Assembly: GCA_031308135.1 (NCBI GenBank)
Contig: JAHLJT010009436.1
Span: 124,795,366 to 124,859,365, forward strand
Reading direction: 5' to 3'
From: Acheta domesticus
Lineage: Eukaryota > Arthropoda > Insecta > Orthoptera > Gryllidae
Length of the DNA: 64,000 bases
In this document: positions 22,116 to 34,526 of the stretch, one piece after another
Layout of the letters: the number at the start of each line of letters is the position of its first letter
Numbering within the stretch: the first letter of the stretch is position 1
Program-made: the position numbers and the translations under genes
Notes under the pieces: generated by a model
Database searches by the model: none
What the model saw: the letters and a program-made list of their open reading frames with translations, nothing else
What the model was told of the DNA's origin: nothing

Positions 22116-23690
22116 ACGAGGTGCCAAGTGAAGGGCTTATCGCGACGCTACGGGCTGCCGACCCCTTCCTCGCATCTTGCGGTCCGAAGACCCGTCATTA
22201 ATGGCGTCCGAATGAAAGTCGTTGCGTGGAAAACTAGCAGTAATAACGGCGGAGGTGTGATGGTTGATTATCAACCACCACTTGTCGAACGGATTGAATA
22301 GAGAAAATATACTTTTTAGTATCTTCGGTATTCAAGATATTCATCTCTATTCCTTTCTAGATGCAAAATGAGTGTTTCAGAATGAACATGTAGAACTTAA
22401 GATTTTCACGATAACAGTTTTTAACAGGCTCGTATTTCTGTCGCTATTGGTAATGTTATGATTAGGAGTTAGATTTTGATGACCTAAAACATTGCCAAAA
22501 ATGATCAATAAAATGCTCTTAAAATGTTTGTAAAATGCCCTAAAGGCAAAGAAAAAAACGTGAAAAATGGATAAAACTATTTCACATGTACAACTGAAGC
22601 TGCTGAAGTAATCCATACTTCTTCCATTCGTTCAAGTGAAATCAGCTGAACAAACAATGGTGCACATAAGCGTCACAGGAACCTTGCGTTATATACTAAC
22701 AATGGGTGACATTACAATTTCTGAGCAAAGAAATCAAATAGCCTACGCAAGAATATGTGCTGAACATTATTTTGGACCTCGTAAACATTAACTGAAGCAA
22801 GTACCATTAAAATTATATTGAAATCGAGTAAATCAGTGACAAATGCTTTAAAAATGACGGAAAAAGGTAAAATATATCTTTTTAGACGAAATCGAAAAAA
22901 AAGTCATATGAAAATGGATCATTCCCTTTTGCCATAACATAAAATTAATGTCTATGTATATTACAATGTCTTCATTGTCTTCATTAAAATCCACCCCCTA
23001 GTTATGATAAGCCATGAAATAATATTAATGTGTCTAAGATGTTGAAATACAGAACTAATTTACTAATAGTTATCTACGATCGCAAAATTAACCTATTTAT
23101 TTAAGCTGATGTAAATAAAATATAAGAGTCAGAGAGAATCCGATCAAGTCTAGTTTCATTCGGGTCCGCAGGGGATTTTCCTATTTTGAATTTTTAGCCG
23201 ATATTAACGAGTGCCAAGTCCCGGAGCTCATGGGTTTTTAATTTTCCCTTATTTACGCCATGACGAATAAATGTAGAATGAAAACTTGACTCTTAGAAGT
23301 TTCAGTGGTAATTGTATTTCTTCTGATAAATCTGTGATAATTCATATTGGAGATAAATGTGTAGAGGTAACTATAATCATTAATCACAATATAAAAATGT
23401 TTTATTTTATATTACGTAGAACCATATTACATTCGAGAAAACTTTCCTCTTAATCAGAGGTGCAACAGCCACATCATCAACCACGACGTACACATTTCAG
23501 AATAAATTCTAAATACAATTTCAGGGTTGAAATAATCAAGTATAATAAATTATTGTGCTTACTTAAGTAACTTGGCCAAAGGAATTGTGAAAAAATAAAG
23601 TATGAGGGTAAAACTATATATGAAATAGCCCAACTCTCAGTAAAGTGTTTTAGATGGAAACAATGAGGCTGACACCGTCCAACTGCCCTG
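22116..23690. other. AT-rich unannotated sequence
   Basis: No gene or repeat family is recognised on either strand. Confidence 0.4.
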
Positions 23691-23694
23691 AGAC

Positions 23695-23800
23695 AACAAC
23701 CCCGTGCGACTGCCCGTCTGTCCGTCCGTCCGTTGGTCCGTCCGTCCGTTCGTCCGCCCGTCCGTGTGTCCGTTGGTCCGTTTGTCCGTTTTCAATGAAA
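23695..23800. repeat. (GTCC)n-type degenerate microsatellite
   Basis: GTCTGTCCGTCCGTCCGTTG and similar units. The complementary-strand equivalent occurs at 38090-38240. Confidence 0.85.
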
Positions 23801-24820
23801 AGTTCTATATACAATCAAGTTTTACGCTTCTAAAATATTCTTGAAGTCATATTTCACTTAGGTGACCGAAATATTGAGAAATTTTGAAAAAATGTATTTT
23901 AGTCCCCGAGAGGTAGCAAATGGGAAAAAGTTGGGCAAAAGCGAAAAGCTAGCTTAGAATAAAGTGATTACGAAAATAATTAGTTCGAGAAAGTTTGCCT
24001 CATTCTGTAGCACTACTACGAATAGGTAGTCGTAAATCCGATAGACTGCTGGGGAAGAATTCTATAACCGTTAGTTGTACATTTGGGATTTTGTGCCGGT
24101 GCCGTCTTATCGAAGGCGCTGAGGAGAGATCTCAATTTTGTTTTGAATTGAGGGGTAACCATACAAAATCAAAACATTTTAGGAAACCCTACCTGATGTC
24201 GATATTGCACTTTGTAAATTCCGTTCTTCTTTTACTGTTTCTATGATGAATACTCGTCATGTGTAACCTCAAACTCATTTTAACTGACACGAACAGTACG
24301 CGCAGTTGTGAAACTGTATCGCAGATGTTCCTCTTGCACCAAATAGATCAATTTCAGTGGGATACGACCACCTTTTTAAATATGAGTATTTTTATTGTCA
24401 AAGGGAACGTTCCTAAAATCTTTTTGCGGGAACATTCTCGATCTGTGAACCATTATGTGAAAAATGTTTCCATCTTGCTCCAGTTGCTCAAAAGAAGCAT
24501 TACATGAACCAAGGATTAGGATCTTATGCTTAGGATTTTATAGTAATGTTGCTCTTTGTAACTTGGAGAGTAAATTATCATATTTGTCATAGAAAATTGT
24601 TTTTCGGCATCGATGTATTTGTGATTGTACCTTCATCCCTCATCATCATCCTATCGCTTCATAGCTCACAACTCAAGGTTAACAACCTTGTTTGCACAAT
24701 AGGTACAGCCGAAAATGCTGACCCTCATCGCGAGTAAAGACACGTTAGTCTCTCTAGGATAAACTATGTTTAGGACTCGGAGAATAACGTGTAGTGTTGT
24801 TCTAGAAGGCTTATATTCGC
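23801..24820. other. AT-rich unannotated sequence
   Basis: No recognisable coding motif in the short open frames. Confidence 0.4.
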
Positions 24821-24936
24821 ATTAATAATAATAATATTAATAATAATAATAATATTAATAATAATAATATTAATAATAATAATATTAATAATAATAATAT
24901 TAATAATAATAATATTAATAATAATAATAATAATAA
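24821..24936. repeat. (AAT)n tract, left flank of LINE
   Basis: ATTAATAATAATAATATTAA-type repeats run directly up to the first codon of the LINE open frame. With the matching tract at 28350-28423 this is the insertion target. Confidence 0.95.
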
Positions 24937-27900
24937 GTTTTCAAGGTATGGAGAGAGTGGAACCCAGATATCAAACCTACCCTAGACTCAAAGAAGCTTG
25001 CCAGTCAACGACGATACATACTCAGTAGTGGAAAATTCACAGCAGAACAACTTGCTGACATTGAGAGAAATGCGGAGTATGTATTTCGCTCGAACAATCC
25101 ACATGACGAACATGTAGAACTTGAAAATGATGATCCCGTGGAAGGTTCATCTCTTTCCGGTGAAACACACGTCAGTGGTGAAAATTCATCTGGCAATGAA
25201 TTACACGATAAGGACATAATGCGAAATCTCCTTCGGCGCGAGATAGAAAGAGTTAGTCAACTTCCGCTTGAATCTCGTGAACCGTTGAGGAGAATATACG
25301 AAACTTCCAAAGCTAAAAGAGTGATAGAAACAGTGAATTCTGTCTTAAATGAGGTGGTGGAGACCCCAGGCAGAGATCTAGATATTACTGAAATCAATCA
25401 CATCATATATGCAACTGGGTATCTAGTATCTCAGATAATTTTGGGGCCAGCCAAGAACACCGACGGCCGACAGCAAAACAGAGTAAACAGTTCTGTACCC
25501 CCATGGATGAACAGAATTATGAAACGGATAGCCGACATCCGGCGCGAAATATCACTCTTAGCTGAGGCATCTACTAAATCAACGCACACCTCTAAAGTTC
25601 AACGAAAAATATTCAATGTTGAACAAAAATACCTAATTGACAATGACACCAGCAGGCTAATGGTAGTTGAGAAGCTAAAAGAGAAAATTCAAGCATGGGC
25701 TCAAAGAATTAGACGTTACAAACGTAGAATAGATTTCCGTGTACAGAACCAGTTGTTTGAAACAGACGCGAAGAAATTCTATCGCAATCTGACTCAAAAA
25801 CCTAATGGCAAAGCTGTTACTCCTTCAAAAGATGACGTCGAAGCATTTTGGGCAGGAATCTGGGAGGAGAGCAGATCCTACAACAAAGACGCATCTTGGA
25901 TTCAATCTGAAGTTGATGCTGCCGATGAACTTGTAGAAACAGTGGAAGATGTTCACCAATTCTCGGAAGAGGACCTCTTCCAAGCAATTAAGAACATGGG
26001 AAACTGGAAGTCCCCCGGGATTGATAAGATCCAGATTTATTGGATTAAGAAATTAACAGCAATACATTCTCATCTAGCAAAGGCTGTTAATAAAATTTTT
26101 GAAAACCCAAAGGAAATCCCGGAATGGCTCACACGCGGCATCACGTATTTGCTACCCAAAGTGGGAGACAGCTCTTTGGCGAAGAACTACAGGCCAATTA
26201 CTTTCTGCGAGAACTGTACAAAGTTAATACTGCAGTCATAGCTGATAAAATGTACAGACATCTAGATAAGAATCATCTAATGCCAGCTGAACAAAAAGGA
26301 TGTCGTGAAGGCTCTTATGGCTGTAAGGAAATCTTGCTACCGAATAAAGTCATTTTGAATGATGTAAAGAAACGCAAACGTAATTTGAGCATGGCTTGGA
26401 TTGACTCCCAAAAGGCCTTTGATAGTGTACCACACGATTGGATTTTGAAGACCCTGGAGATCTATCGATTTCAACCTAGACTTATTGAATTTTGCAAGGC
26501 TAGTATGAAGTCGTGGAGTACCAGGCTACTAATCCACAGCGGAAAGGAAACAGTAGAAACCAGAAGTATTCAGATTAACAGGGGTATTATTCAAGGAGAT
26601 TCACTATCCCCTCTGCTTTTTTGCATTAGTTTGATCCCACTATCGAGACAGTTGTCGCAAGCTGACTTTGGTTTTAAGCTCCATGGTGATGAAAGGCCAG
26701 TATCACATTTGTTTTACATGGATGATCTGAAAGTGTTTGCTAAGAATGAAGCGATTCTCTCCCAAATGCTGTCTGTCGTGAATGACTTTAGCAATGACAT
26801 CTGCATGAAGTTTGGTCTTGACAAATGTGCAAAAATCAATTTAAAAAGAGGGAAACTCACAACGTCTGAGAACATTGAAATTGATACGCACACTGTGATT
26901 CAAGATCTTGAGCCAGGTAAAACTTACAAATATCTGGGCATTGAAGAATGTGAAACTATCTCGAATGACAGAATGAAAGAGAGAATTCGTAGGGAGTATT
27001 ATAGGAGAGTGAGACTGGTCCTGCAGTCCGCTCTGAATTCCAGGAATAAAATATCTGCAATAGGTAGTTTGGCGGTACCTGTAGCCGAATACAGTTTTGG
27101 ACTAGTGGACTGGACTGAGCAAGAAATTCGCACCATGGATCGAAAAACCAGAAAACTGCTAACAATGCATCATGTTTCCCACCCTCGAGCTGATATACAT
27201 AGACTTTATGTGTCACGTAAGGAAGGAGGAAGAGGCCTCAGACAAATAGAGGCCTCCTGGCACAACGCAATAGTCGGGTTGGGGAAGTATGTAGTCAGCC
27301 ATCAAGATGACCCTCTAATGAGGCAGGTCATGAAATCTGACCGAAGAATGGGAAACAGAGGCATTGTTAGTGTAGCAAGAAGCATTGCGAAGAAAACTAG
27401 GCAAGACGTCGAATAACACAGACACTGAACTTCTGATGCTGCTAAACATGAAGTATGAGACACAAAAAATGTTAAAGAAATTGTGGAGAGACAAACCACT
27501 CCACGGACAATACCTAAAAAGAATGGACAAGGTGCAGATCAATAAAGATCAATCATTTATGTGGCTTAAAAGGGGAAGAATGAAGCCAGAATCGGAAGCA
27601 CTTGTAATAGCTGCCCAAGATCAGGCCTTGAGAACACGACATTATGATAAAGCGGTTCTCAAAATTTCCCAAGATGATAAATGCCGCATTTGCCAGGAGC
27701 AAGTAGAAACCATTGATCATATTGTCTCAGCTTGTCCAATCCTAGCAAAGACCGAATACCTTAAAAGGGTGACATGGGTGTGTAGCTACCTCCACTGGCA
27801 GATCTGTACCGCCCTCGAAATTCCAAACACATGCCCCAAGTGGTACGAACACTCACCGAAACCGGTGACGTCTCTTGGATTGTGTACGATATTGTACGAC

Positions 27901-28245
27901 CAACAAATTCAAACTGATCGCACGATAGCGGCAAACAAACCGGATATAGTTATCCGGGATTTGGCGAAAAAATCGTGTTTACTAATCGATGTTGCTGTAC
28001 CTTGCGATCAAAACGTCGTTACCAAGGAGGCAGAGAAACGTCTTAAATACAAGAGTTTGGAAATCGAGATCAGCCGAATGTGGGGCGTAAAAGCACAGGT
28101 CGTCCCGATAGTTATCGGAGCTCTGGGATTTGTTCCGCAAAATTTGAGTAAGAACTTGTCTAAACTCCCGGGTAATTCAAAAGACTGGGAAATGCAAGAA
28201 ATTGCTTTATTTGGAACAGCCCACATTTTGCGTAAAGTATTGTAG
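24937..28245 (+). pseudogene. R4/Dong ORF: reverse transcriptase plus restriction-like endonuclease, two frameshifts
   Basis: Frame 1 is open from 24937 (about 400 codons) and includes NMGNWKSPGIDKIQIYWIKK and TYLLPKVG...NYRPIT, the first RT blocks. A frameshift near 26200 moves to frame 3, which carries AEQKGCREGSYGCKE, FDSVPH (26418-26435), GIIQGDSLSPLLFC, the catalytic YMDD (26714-26725) and TYKYLGIEE. A second shift near 27390-27415 returns to frame 1 with a zinc knuckle C-X2-C-X8-H-X4-C (27682-27735) and the endonuclease signature PD-X14-D (27940-27990). In total about 1100 codons. Catalytic residues remain readable, so decay is modest. The N-terminal zinc-finger region is missing. Confidence 0.9.
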
Positions 28246-28349
28246 AGGCACTGATATTAACCGAATCTGCTCTTTAGGTAGCTGGTTGCAACCAGGAGTA
28301 GATTTTAAATTTAGCCGACTTATAAGATCTTTAGTCGTGATGGTAATGG
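24937..28349 (+). mobile_element. R4/Dong-clade non-LTR retrotransposon, 5'-truncated, in (AAT)n target
   Basis: The body contains a reverse transcriptase and a C-terminal restriction-like endonuclease of the R2 superclade, and sits exactly between two (AAT)n tracts. Dong elements are known to insert into TAA repeats. The reading frame is already open at the first base after the left tract with no start codon, so the 5' part was lost, as is usual for target-primed reverse transcription. The 3' untranslated part is only about 100 bp (28246-28349) and has no poly(A). The exact 3' junction cannot be fixed because the repeat begins there. Confidence 0.9.
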
Positions 28350-28371
28350 AATAATAATAATAATAATGATG

Positions 28372-28423
<52 letters not shown>
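28350..28423. repeat. (AAT)n tract, right flank of LINE
   Basis: Nearly pure AAT repeats with one GATGAT interruption, beginning where the LINE 3' end stops. Confidence 0.95.
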
Positions 28424-28425
<2 letters not shown>

Positions 28426-28929
28426 CATTTCGGCCACAGGACTAATTCCTACAAGCACAAAGAAACACTTGAAAATCCTTCAATCAGAAAGCTATCTATC
28501 AAAAATTCAGAAATCTGTGATACTGGACACTTGCTGACCAAAAGATCTATCATCACCATGTAAATAGAATGTTTGAAAGGAAAAAGAAGATACATTTTTA
28601 CAGTACAGCCTAAAATATTCCTGAGAAATTCGGATATTTGACACTTAAATCCGCAACCATCCGTCAGCTCCAAACATGGAAAATATGTTTCCGATAAGAA
28701 GGTGACCATTCACATTACCCATGTCATGAATATTAGCATCATAAAGAAGGATATCTAAAGGAAACTTCTCACCAACAACAATAAAAATAGAGTTCTCGTT
28801 CGTGATGTTTGTTTTACTTTATGGTAAGGATCGTTCTGTGCAACAAGTATCACCAGCCTACACACTGTCTACCATGTACTAAACATTAGTTGTTGGGAAG
28901 GCGTTCGCGACATCTATGTTCCTTAATGT
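28424..28929. other. Unannotated sequence
   Basis: No recognisable gene or element. Confidence 0.4.
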
Positions 28930-29180
28930 CATGGGAGTTGACAGCGCGATTGCGGGCGTCGCCTTCAGCTGCCCCTGCGTCCGCGCTCCGCAGCCTCCGT
29001 GCTCTTCGCGGGGATACCACCCGCGCGCGGGGCGTGCGAGAGGTGGGCGGAGGCCGCGTAACTGTACCTTGCGTGCGGCGAAGGCCACAGCGGCGCTCGC
29101 CGGGGCGGTCGCCAGGGCGTGCGTCATTCGCACCTCGCGGCCTCGGCACGCGCGACGAAGACACACATGCACACACGGAA
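28930..29180. other. CpG-dense islet 6
   Basis: GC-rich on both strands, ending at the start of the repeat pair member at 29176. Frames open across it on both strands are Arg/Ala/Pro-rich without motifs. Confidence 0.55.
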
Positions 29181-29300
29181 CCACGCCATGCTGATCTCCT
29201 GTCCGGTTCTTCGGCGACACCACCTGCACGTTGGCCTCTGGCGCCCACCGCTGACTAGGAATTATCAGCGTTTGCTTGCCTCCCTGAGTCTGCTAAAATA
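29176..29300 (+). repeat. Direct repeat, copy 1
   Basis: Shares ACCACCTGCACGTTGGCCTC and CTAGGAAT with 29671-29800, about 495 bp downstream. Confidence 0.8.
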
Positions 29301-29670
29301 TTTCCTCGTGGTCTGCTGAATTTCCTCATAGATCCCAGGCGGCACGAAACCGTTTGCTATTCGTCACCTTTCTCTAGTGTTGTTATTTTTTATTATTTTG
29401 TACGTGATAATATCGTGAAACTGCAATTTGAACCTTGGCAACATAGATCATTGATTACAAAATTCAGAGGACAATCAAATTTAAGGCAGAATATACTTTA
29501 AACGAATATGGATGTGTTATGTATCACATTAGAACCACGACATTTTATTTGCAAAGTTTCATCATCGATATTTTTATCATCGATTTTTTGTAGATGTTTT
29601 CATCGACGCCGAAAACCTTTTGGAGGTGCATTGAAGTATCAATGGTTTGCTAAAATTTGCCATCACTACA
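29301..29670. other. Unannotated spacer between repeat copies
   Basis: AT-rich; nothing recognised. Confidence 0.35.
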
Positions 29671-29800
29671 CGGAAACACGCTATGCTGATCTGGCGCCCG
29701 GTTCTTCCGCGACACCACCTGCACGTTGGCCTCTGGCGCCTACCCCTGGCTAGGAATGACCAGTGTTCGCTCGCTTGTTTTCCTCATAGTCTGCCGACTG
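29671..29800 (+). repeat. Direct repeat, copy 2
   Basis: Same block as 29176-29300 (CGGAAACACGCTATGCTGAT, then ACCACCTGCACGTTGGCCTC). Immediately downstream, GGAGTTCAAATTCGG (29849-29863) resembles a tRNA B box, so this may be the head of a SINE whose body is at 30085. Confidence 0.7.
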
Positions 29801-30084
29801 CAGTATGGTGGCCCAGCCTCACCTTCTACCTCTGGGTACCGGAGTTCAAATTCGGTTGACCAATGTGGAATTTGTGATGGACAAATGGCGATCGGTGAGG
29901 TTCTCCGATTCTCTTACCTCTTTTTCACAATTGCTCCATCATTCAAATGATATCATCGTTTATCGTCATGTAGCAGCATGGGCGTCGCTGTGAGGTCTTT
30001 GGGTTCACATTTTGTCGATGTCTGATTTACAACGCGAGCTACACAGTTATGTTGAATTCATCCAATATCTGGAGAATTCTAGTG

Positions 30085-30445
30085 GCCGGCTGCTGTGATC
30101 GATAGATTTTCCTGGTTTCCTCCTTCAATTCTCGGGAAATACCTTAACAGACGGACCACAGTCTCCTTCATCTTCGTCCTACCCTCTTCCCTAAAACATA
30201 CTCTTACACTTGCACTCCACTACCACACATCTCAAGTCGATCAGTCGGAAGCCTAGAGCTTGTTATGAATGGGGCGATGATCCGCTTGGGCAGATACTTG
30301 GAGAGTGAAACACCGCAAGCCAACGTGTCTGTCGGTACAGGATCGCCCGTTCCAGCGAAGGAAGATCACCGTCTCTTCTCGGGAAATTGCATTAAACTTC
30401 TGGGACCGTAGCAATTATTGCGGCGGAAACAGTAATCAATCAATA
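30085..30445 (+). mobile_element. SINE-A copy 3
   Basis: Body blocks GGCCGGCTGCTGTGATCGAT, ACTCTTACACTTGCACTCCA, CTACCACACATCTC, GCCTAGAGCTTGTTATG, AATGGGGCGATGATCCGC and GAAGATCACCGTCTCTTCTC are in family order. More diverged than copies 1, 2 and 4. Confidence 0.75.
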
Positions 30446-31104
30446 TCATCGACAACATCCACCACCAACATTATTCATCTCAGGTTTGAAAGGGCTTGAG
30501 TCAGAGAATCAGAATAACAAAAAAATAAACAGTATATGAGTCTGCTGAAAGCCCCTGAAAGCCAAGTGATTTCACCCATTTCCTTCTCTCCTCCATTTTG
30601 ATCGTTTCGTCCCCTCTTCTATTGCTCGTATTCTTCACAATACACCAACCGCACTCCAGCTTTTGCGGCACTTATCTACCCTCCATACTAGTCATCTATC
30701 CTCTCATTTTCAGTGTCTGTTTTTTTTCTTTTGAACGTTTTTATACTTTCCGTCAGTAGATAACATTCCAACCTCGCCAATTCTTCTCTGTTCTCCTTAG
30801 AGTTACGGTCAGATTTTGAGACTAATGGATTGGCTATTTCCAAACTTTTAAATTTATTTATTTATTTTTTTTCGTGCATGGGAAACGTTCACATTAAAAG
30901 GAAGACAAACCAAGAAGAAACTCTTCTCATCTTTAAACACCTTTAAATTACATTTGCTGCCCATCCATTGTTGACTACTGAGTTGTCATCTTCAGCATCA
31001 ACTTGTATCCTCACACTTCCGCTTTGAACTCTGCCTTCATAATCCCCGGCTCAATTACTGCCTAGCTGTTCCCGCTTTCGCTGGCTTGTCTTCTTCGCCA
31101 TTGC
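30446..31104. other. Unannotated, pyrimidine-rich in part
   Basis: The T/C-rich stretch at 30560-30820 resembles the low-complexity DNA at 11970-12200. No gene is seen. Confidence 0.4.
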
Positions 31105-31280
31105 CGTCTCCCCCGTCGTTGTTGCCTCTCGCGTCGCCGGTGCGTCGTGACCGCCGTCGCCGCCGACGGTGGGCACCGTTTCCGCGATGGGCCTCCGCGG
31201 CGCGGCGCGGCACGCATGTTGCGGTCCAGAGGTCGAGGGCTCCGGGAGATTTCCGCCTCGAGCGCTGGCCGCGCGTGTTA
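31105..31280. other. CpG-dense islet 7
   Basis: CGTCGCCGGTGCGTCGTGAC, GCCGTCGCCGCCGACGG and GGCGCGGCGCGGCACGC. Confidence 0.55.
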
Positions 31281-34110
31281 CTTTTCCTTCTTCAGAGAGA
31301 ACACCGGACTTATGGTTCATTCGTGCTTTTGTAGCAATGCAATAAAACTCTCGTAGGCTGACCGTTATTGAAGTTCGTGACTATTGCTATACTGCCTCAA
31401 TTTGTAACTAATCTGCACTTTTCACATACGCATATTCGTACGTATGCGTTTCTCTCTCCCTCCCCTCCATTTCTCTCTTACACTTCGTGAACATGTACTT
31501 TTACATTTTGTATGTTATATTTTGTGATAATAACCCACTTTTTCTCAGGCTCTGGGAATTCCCGCTCATTTTTGCGCTTTTATACAGGAATTCGCAAAAT
31601 ATCTTGTTTTCTTTGCTCGAAACCGAAAAAAATCCAATCATGCTATATATGTAAATTAATTGTTACTTATTGCTTCATTATCAGAGGCGTAATTAAAGAA
31701 TTAATATTAGACTTTAAAAACTTTCCCATTATCTTTCTTTTTTTGTTCATTTCTTACATTGGTTATTCCTACATGCTTCAGTTTTAATGTTCATATGCAC
31801 ATTTACAGGAAAGCGCATCATAATGTGCACTTCAAAATATCATCACTCACAATTATCTGCGAAAAGAAAGTCGCTTTGTTTCCCATCCTTTCTTTAATAA
31901 ACTTAGAAATCGTTTGGAGAGCCACCTCGGCCATCCAAGCCGGCTATCAACGATTATTTAATTAATTTAAAAATTAAAATGATCAGAATATGTTATATCC
32001 AGTGCTGTGACCACTTAAAACTTCTTATTTTGGAGGTAATACATTTTAATCTGCTGCTTCTTACTACATCTGGTGCCAGTGTTGTAAAAAAAATTTATTT
32101 CCCCGTTTTCATTAAACCATTGTTATTCTGATACTTACGTTTAGGGCCTATTCAACATTGATTAAGGCACTAGTTAAGTTGATGGACCTGTGCTGGTGCT
32201 GACATTCCCCGAGCTCATTCGCGTGAACTCATTCAAGCGAACGCATTCGCTTTTAGAAATACTACTATTGTGATTTATTAACTATTGACGTGCACAAAAT
32301 TTTGCTTTTCGATAAATATTTTCCTTATTTGTAACTACATGTGCCTCCTCCTAGATTAACGTTGCACACACACATACACATACATACACACATAAGCAAT
32401 TGATTTCATTAAAAATTGACTGAAATTTCATATAGATTAAAAAAGAATTTTCTAAATTTAATACCAAAATACTTTTTTATTAATTTCAACATTCATTTCT
32501 TGACTGAAATTAATAATGCAATAATTCCCACAAAAACGTTGCGAGATCATTCATTTTTCATAAAGTGCATCTAAGTCAATTTAATATAAGTTATCAAGAT
32601 AAGAAATAACATATAAATAAAAAAATGCTGCTCATTGTGAAATTCAAATGAAGACACCAACAAAATGGCAATAGCTATTTCCAACAAGACGAATGGCAAG
32701 GCTTAGTAACCTTCCTGTTGTTCTAACTCACTCCATTGAGAATGTTACTTTCTTTGACCACATTCCCAAGGCTGTTACTTTTATGGAGCAAGGTCGGCGT
32801 GCAGAGCCGGAACTTGACTTTGTCCCGCCTCCACACGAGGGAATTCCAACATTCTGATTGTGAGGATACACATCAGTTTCAGATGAATGTCACAAAAAAT
32901 GAATGGATGTCGGAAATGTGAATTTTGAAAAAAAGAATTATGACACATCAGGCAATGCAAAACTGGAGTCCTTCACTTCAGGAAGCTTCTTGTGCGGTTT
33001 CTGTTATCATAGGTGCGCATGAAACGAAACATTTTAAAATTGGAAATTTATATTTAAGTGAAGAACATTGTAAAAAATGATATATTTTTACTTGTAAAAA
33101 TTGATAAAGGTAGTTGAGAAGATTACAGGTATTTAGAGTAAAATATTTTGTCTTTGACGGCAAAACTACAGGCCCCGTGAAGGATAAAACCGTCTTACAA
33201 GAGTAAGTTTTTAGATACGCCGGTTCATTAACGCTCCGATGATATAGAGCGTTTTTAATATACAAAATTTGAATTAATTTTGTCGGTAATGAAACAAATC
33301 CAATACTCTAGAGTAAATTTTCATAGATATGAATTAAATAGCAACAGTTACAATGACCTGGTTATGGAATAATAAGAAAATTCACTAGATAGATTTCACA
33401 TGATTATTCAGAGGTAGAGAAACGACAGGGAGAAGACCAGGAAATAAATACATTAAAAAGATCCATGGAAACAAAGTGTGAATAATGGTGTGAAATTCAG
33501 TGAATGAAATTAAGACATCTCGTTGAAACCAACGATCAGCCAATAGAATAAATGAAGAAAGAAAAAAGTTTCCGAAAATTCCGATTGAAGGTTGTTCCAG
33601 AAAAAGTCTCAAGAGCACTTTAGTTAATTAATGATCCTTTAAAAAGGTTTATCAAAAGTTTTTTTACTTAAATTTCAGATCCATTAACAAAGTGTTAGAT
33701 TTTCCCAAATTACGTGACAGAGAAGGAAAGTTTGTGTTACGATTTAGTGAGATATTGATGCATCAATAGCTCGATTGGAAATTATTCTCATGAGTATCAC
33801 GAATATTTTCTTGGGAAGACATTACTTGCTTGAATTTATATGAACATAACGAAGTTAAAATGATAGAGAAGTTAAAAATTGTCGCATTGAAGAAAAAATA
33901 ACAAATGAGCATCTGGCTAAGGATTGAAACACTGGAGGATCCTTTCGCAATTAAAAATGGGAGATTAATTATCCCGACTCAAAAACTTTGACAACCTATA
34001 ATTTTGTGGTAATCACGGAAGCGGATATTATGATTTCTTTCTGAAATATCGCATGAAAAGCATGCGGAATTCCTTGGAAGGCATGCGGTTGATCCGTGTG
34101 CAAATGCGTC
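31281..34110. other. Long AT-rich unannotated stretch
   Basis: Nearly 3 kb with no recognised gene, repeat family or terminal repeats. Short items only: a palindromic ACGCATATTCGTACGTATGC (31428-31447) and a CA-rich stretch at 32365-32395. One open frame at 31512-31787 has no recognisable motif. Confidence 0.4.
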
Positions 34111-34116
34111 GCCCAA

Positions 34117-34422
34117 TTAGTCATTCATAAGGGCCTTGGCTGTCGCGGCGGCGCGCCGCCCAAGAATGCGCGCGGGCCTTAACCGGAGCGCTTGCGCCAC
34201 CTGGCCGGCGCACCCCGCCCCGCCCCGCCACGCCCCCCACTCGGCGCCAGGCGCTTCCCGGAGTCGCACAAGGCCAACGCGACGGCGCTCGTCAGCGCCA
34301 CTTTGGAGGCGCCCCGCCCACACCCCCGCTTTGCTCCCGTCTTCCCCACCCCTGCTCCCGCCTCTTATCCGGGCCGCGCCCCGCCACCGCTAACGCCCTT
34401 GCCTCGTCCTCGCCCCTGCCAC
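34117..34422. other. CpG-dense islet 8
   Basis: It starts beside CCCAATTAGTCATTCATAAG (34112-34131), with two TAAT/ATTA-type words, and becomes C-rich. It ends directly at the left hairpin of the fold-back element. Confidence 0.55.
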
Positions 34423-34423
34423 G

Positions 34424-34526
34424 TATTATAGTACTTACTGTACTTAAAGTGAAATAACTTAAGTTTATTTCACTTTTCATTATAACTTAAAGTTATTTCA
34501 CTTTAAGTACAGTAAGTACTATAATA
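34424..34526. repeat. Perfect 35-bp hairpin at the left end of the fold-back element
   Basis: 34424-34458 is the exact reverse complement of 34492-34526, with a 33-nt loop. The arm sequence is the same terminal sequence (TACTTACTGTACTTAAAGTG and flanks) found once at the right end of the element, so the left terminus is present twice in opposite orientations. Confidence 0.95.

Noticed and set aside
31512..31787. 91-codon frame with several Cys residues as a zinc-finger gene
   Set aside because: Cys spacing is irregular and the sequence is otherwise AT-driven Phe/Ile/Leu.
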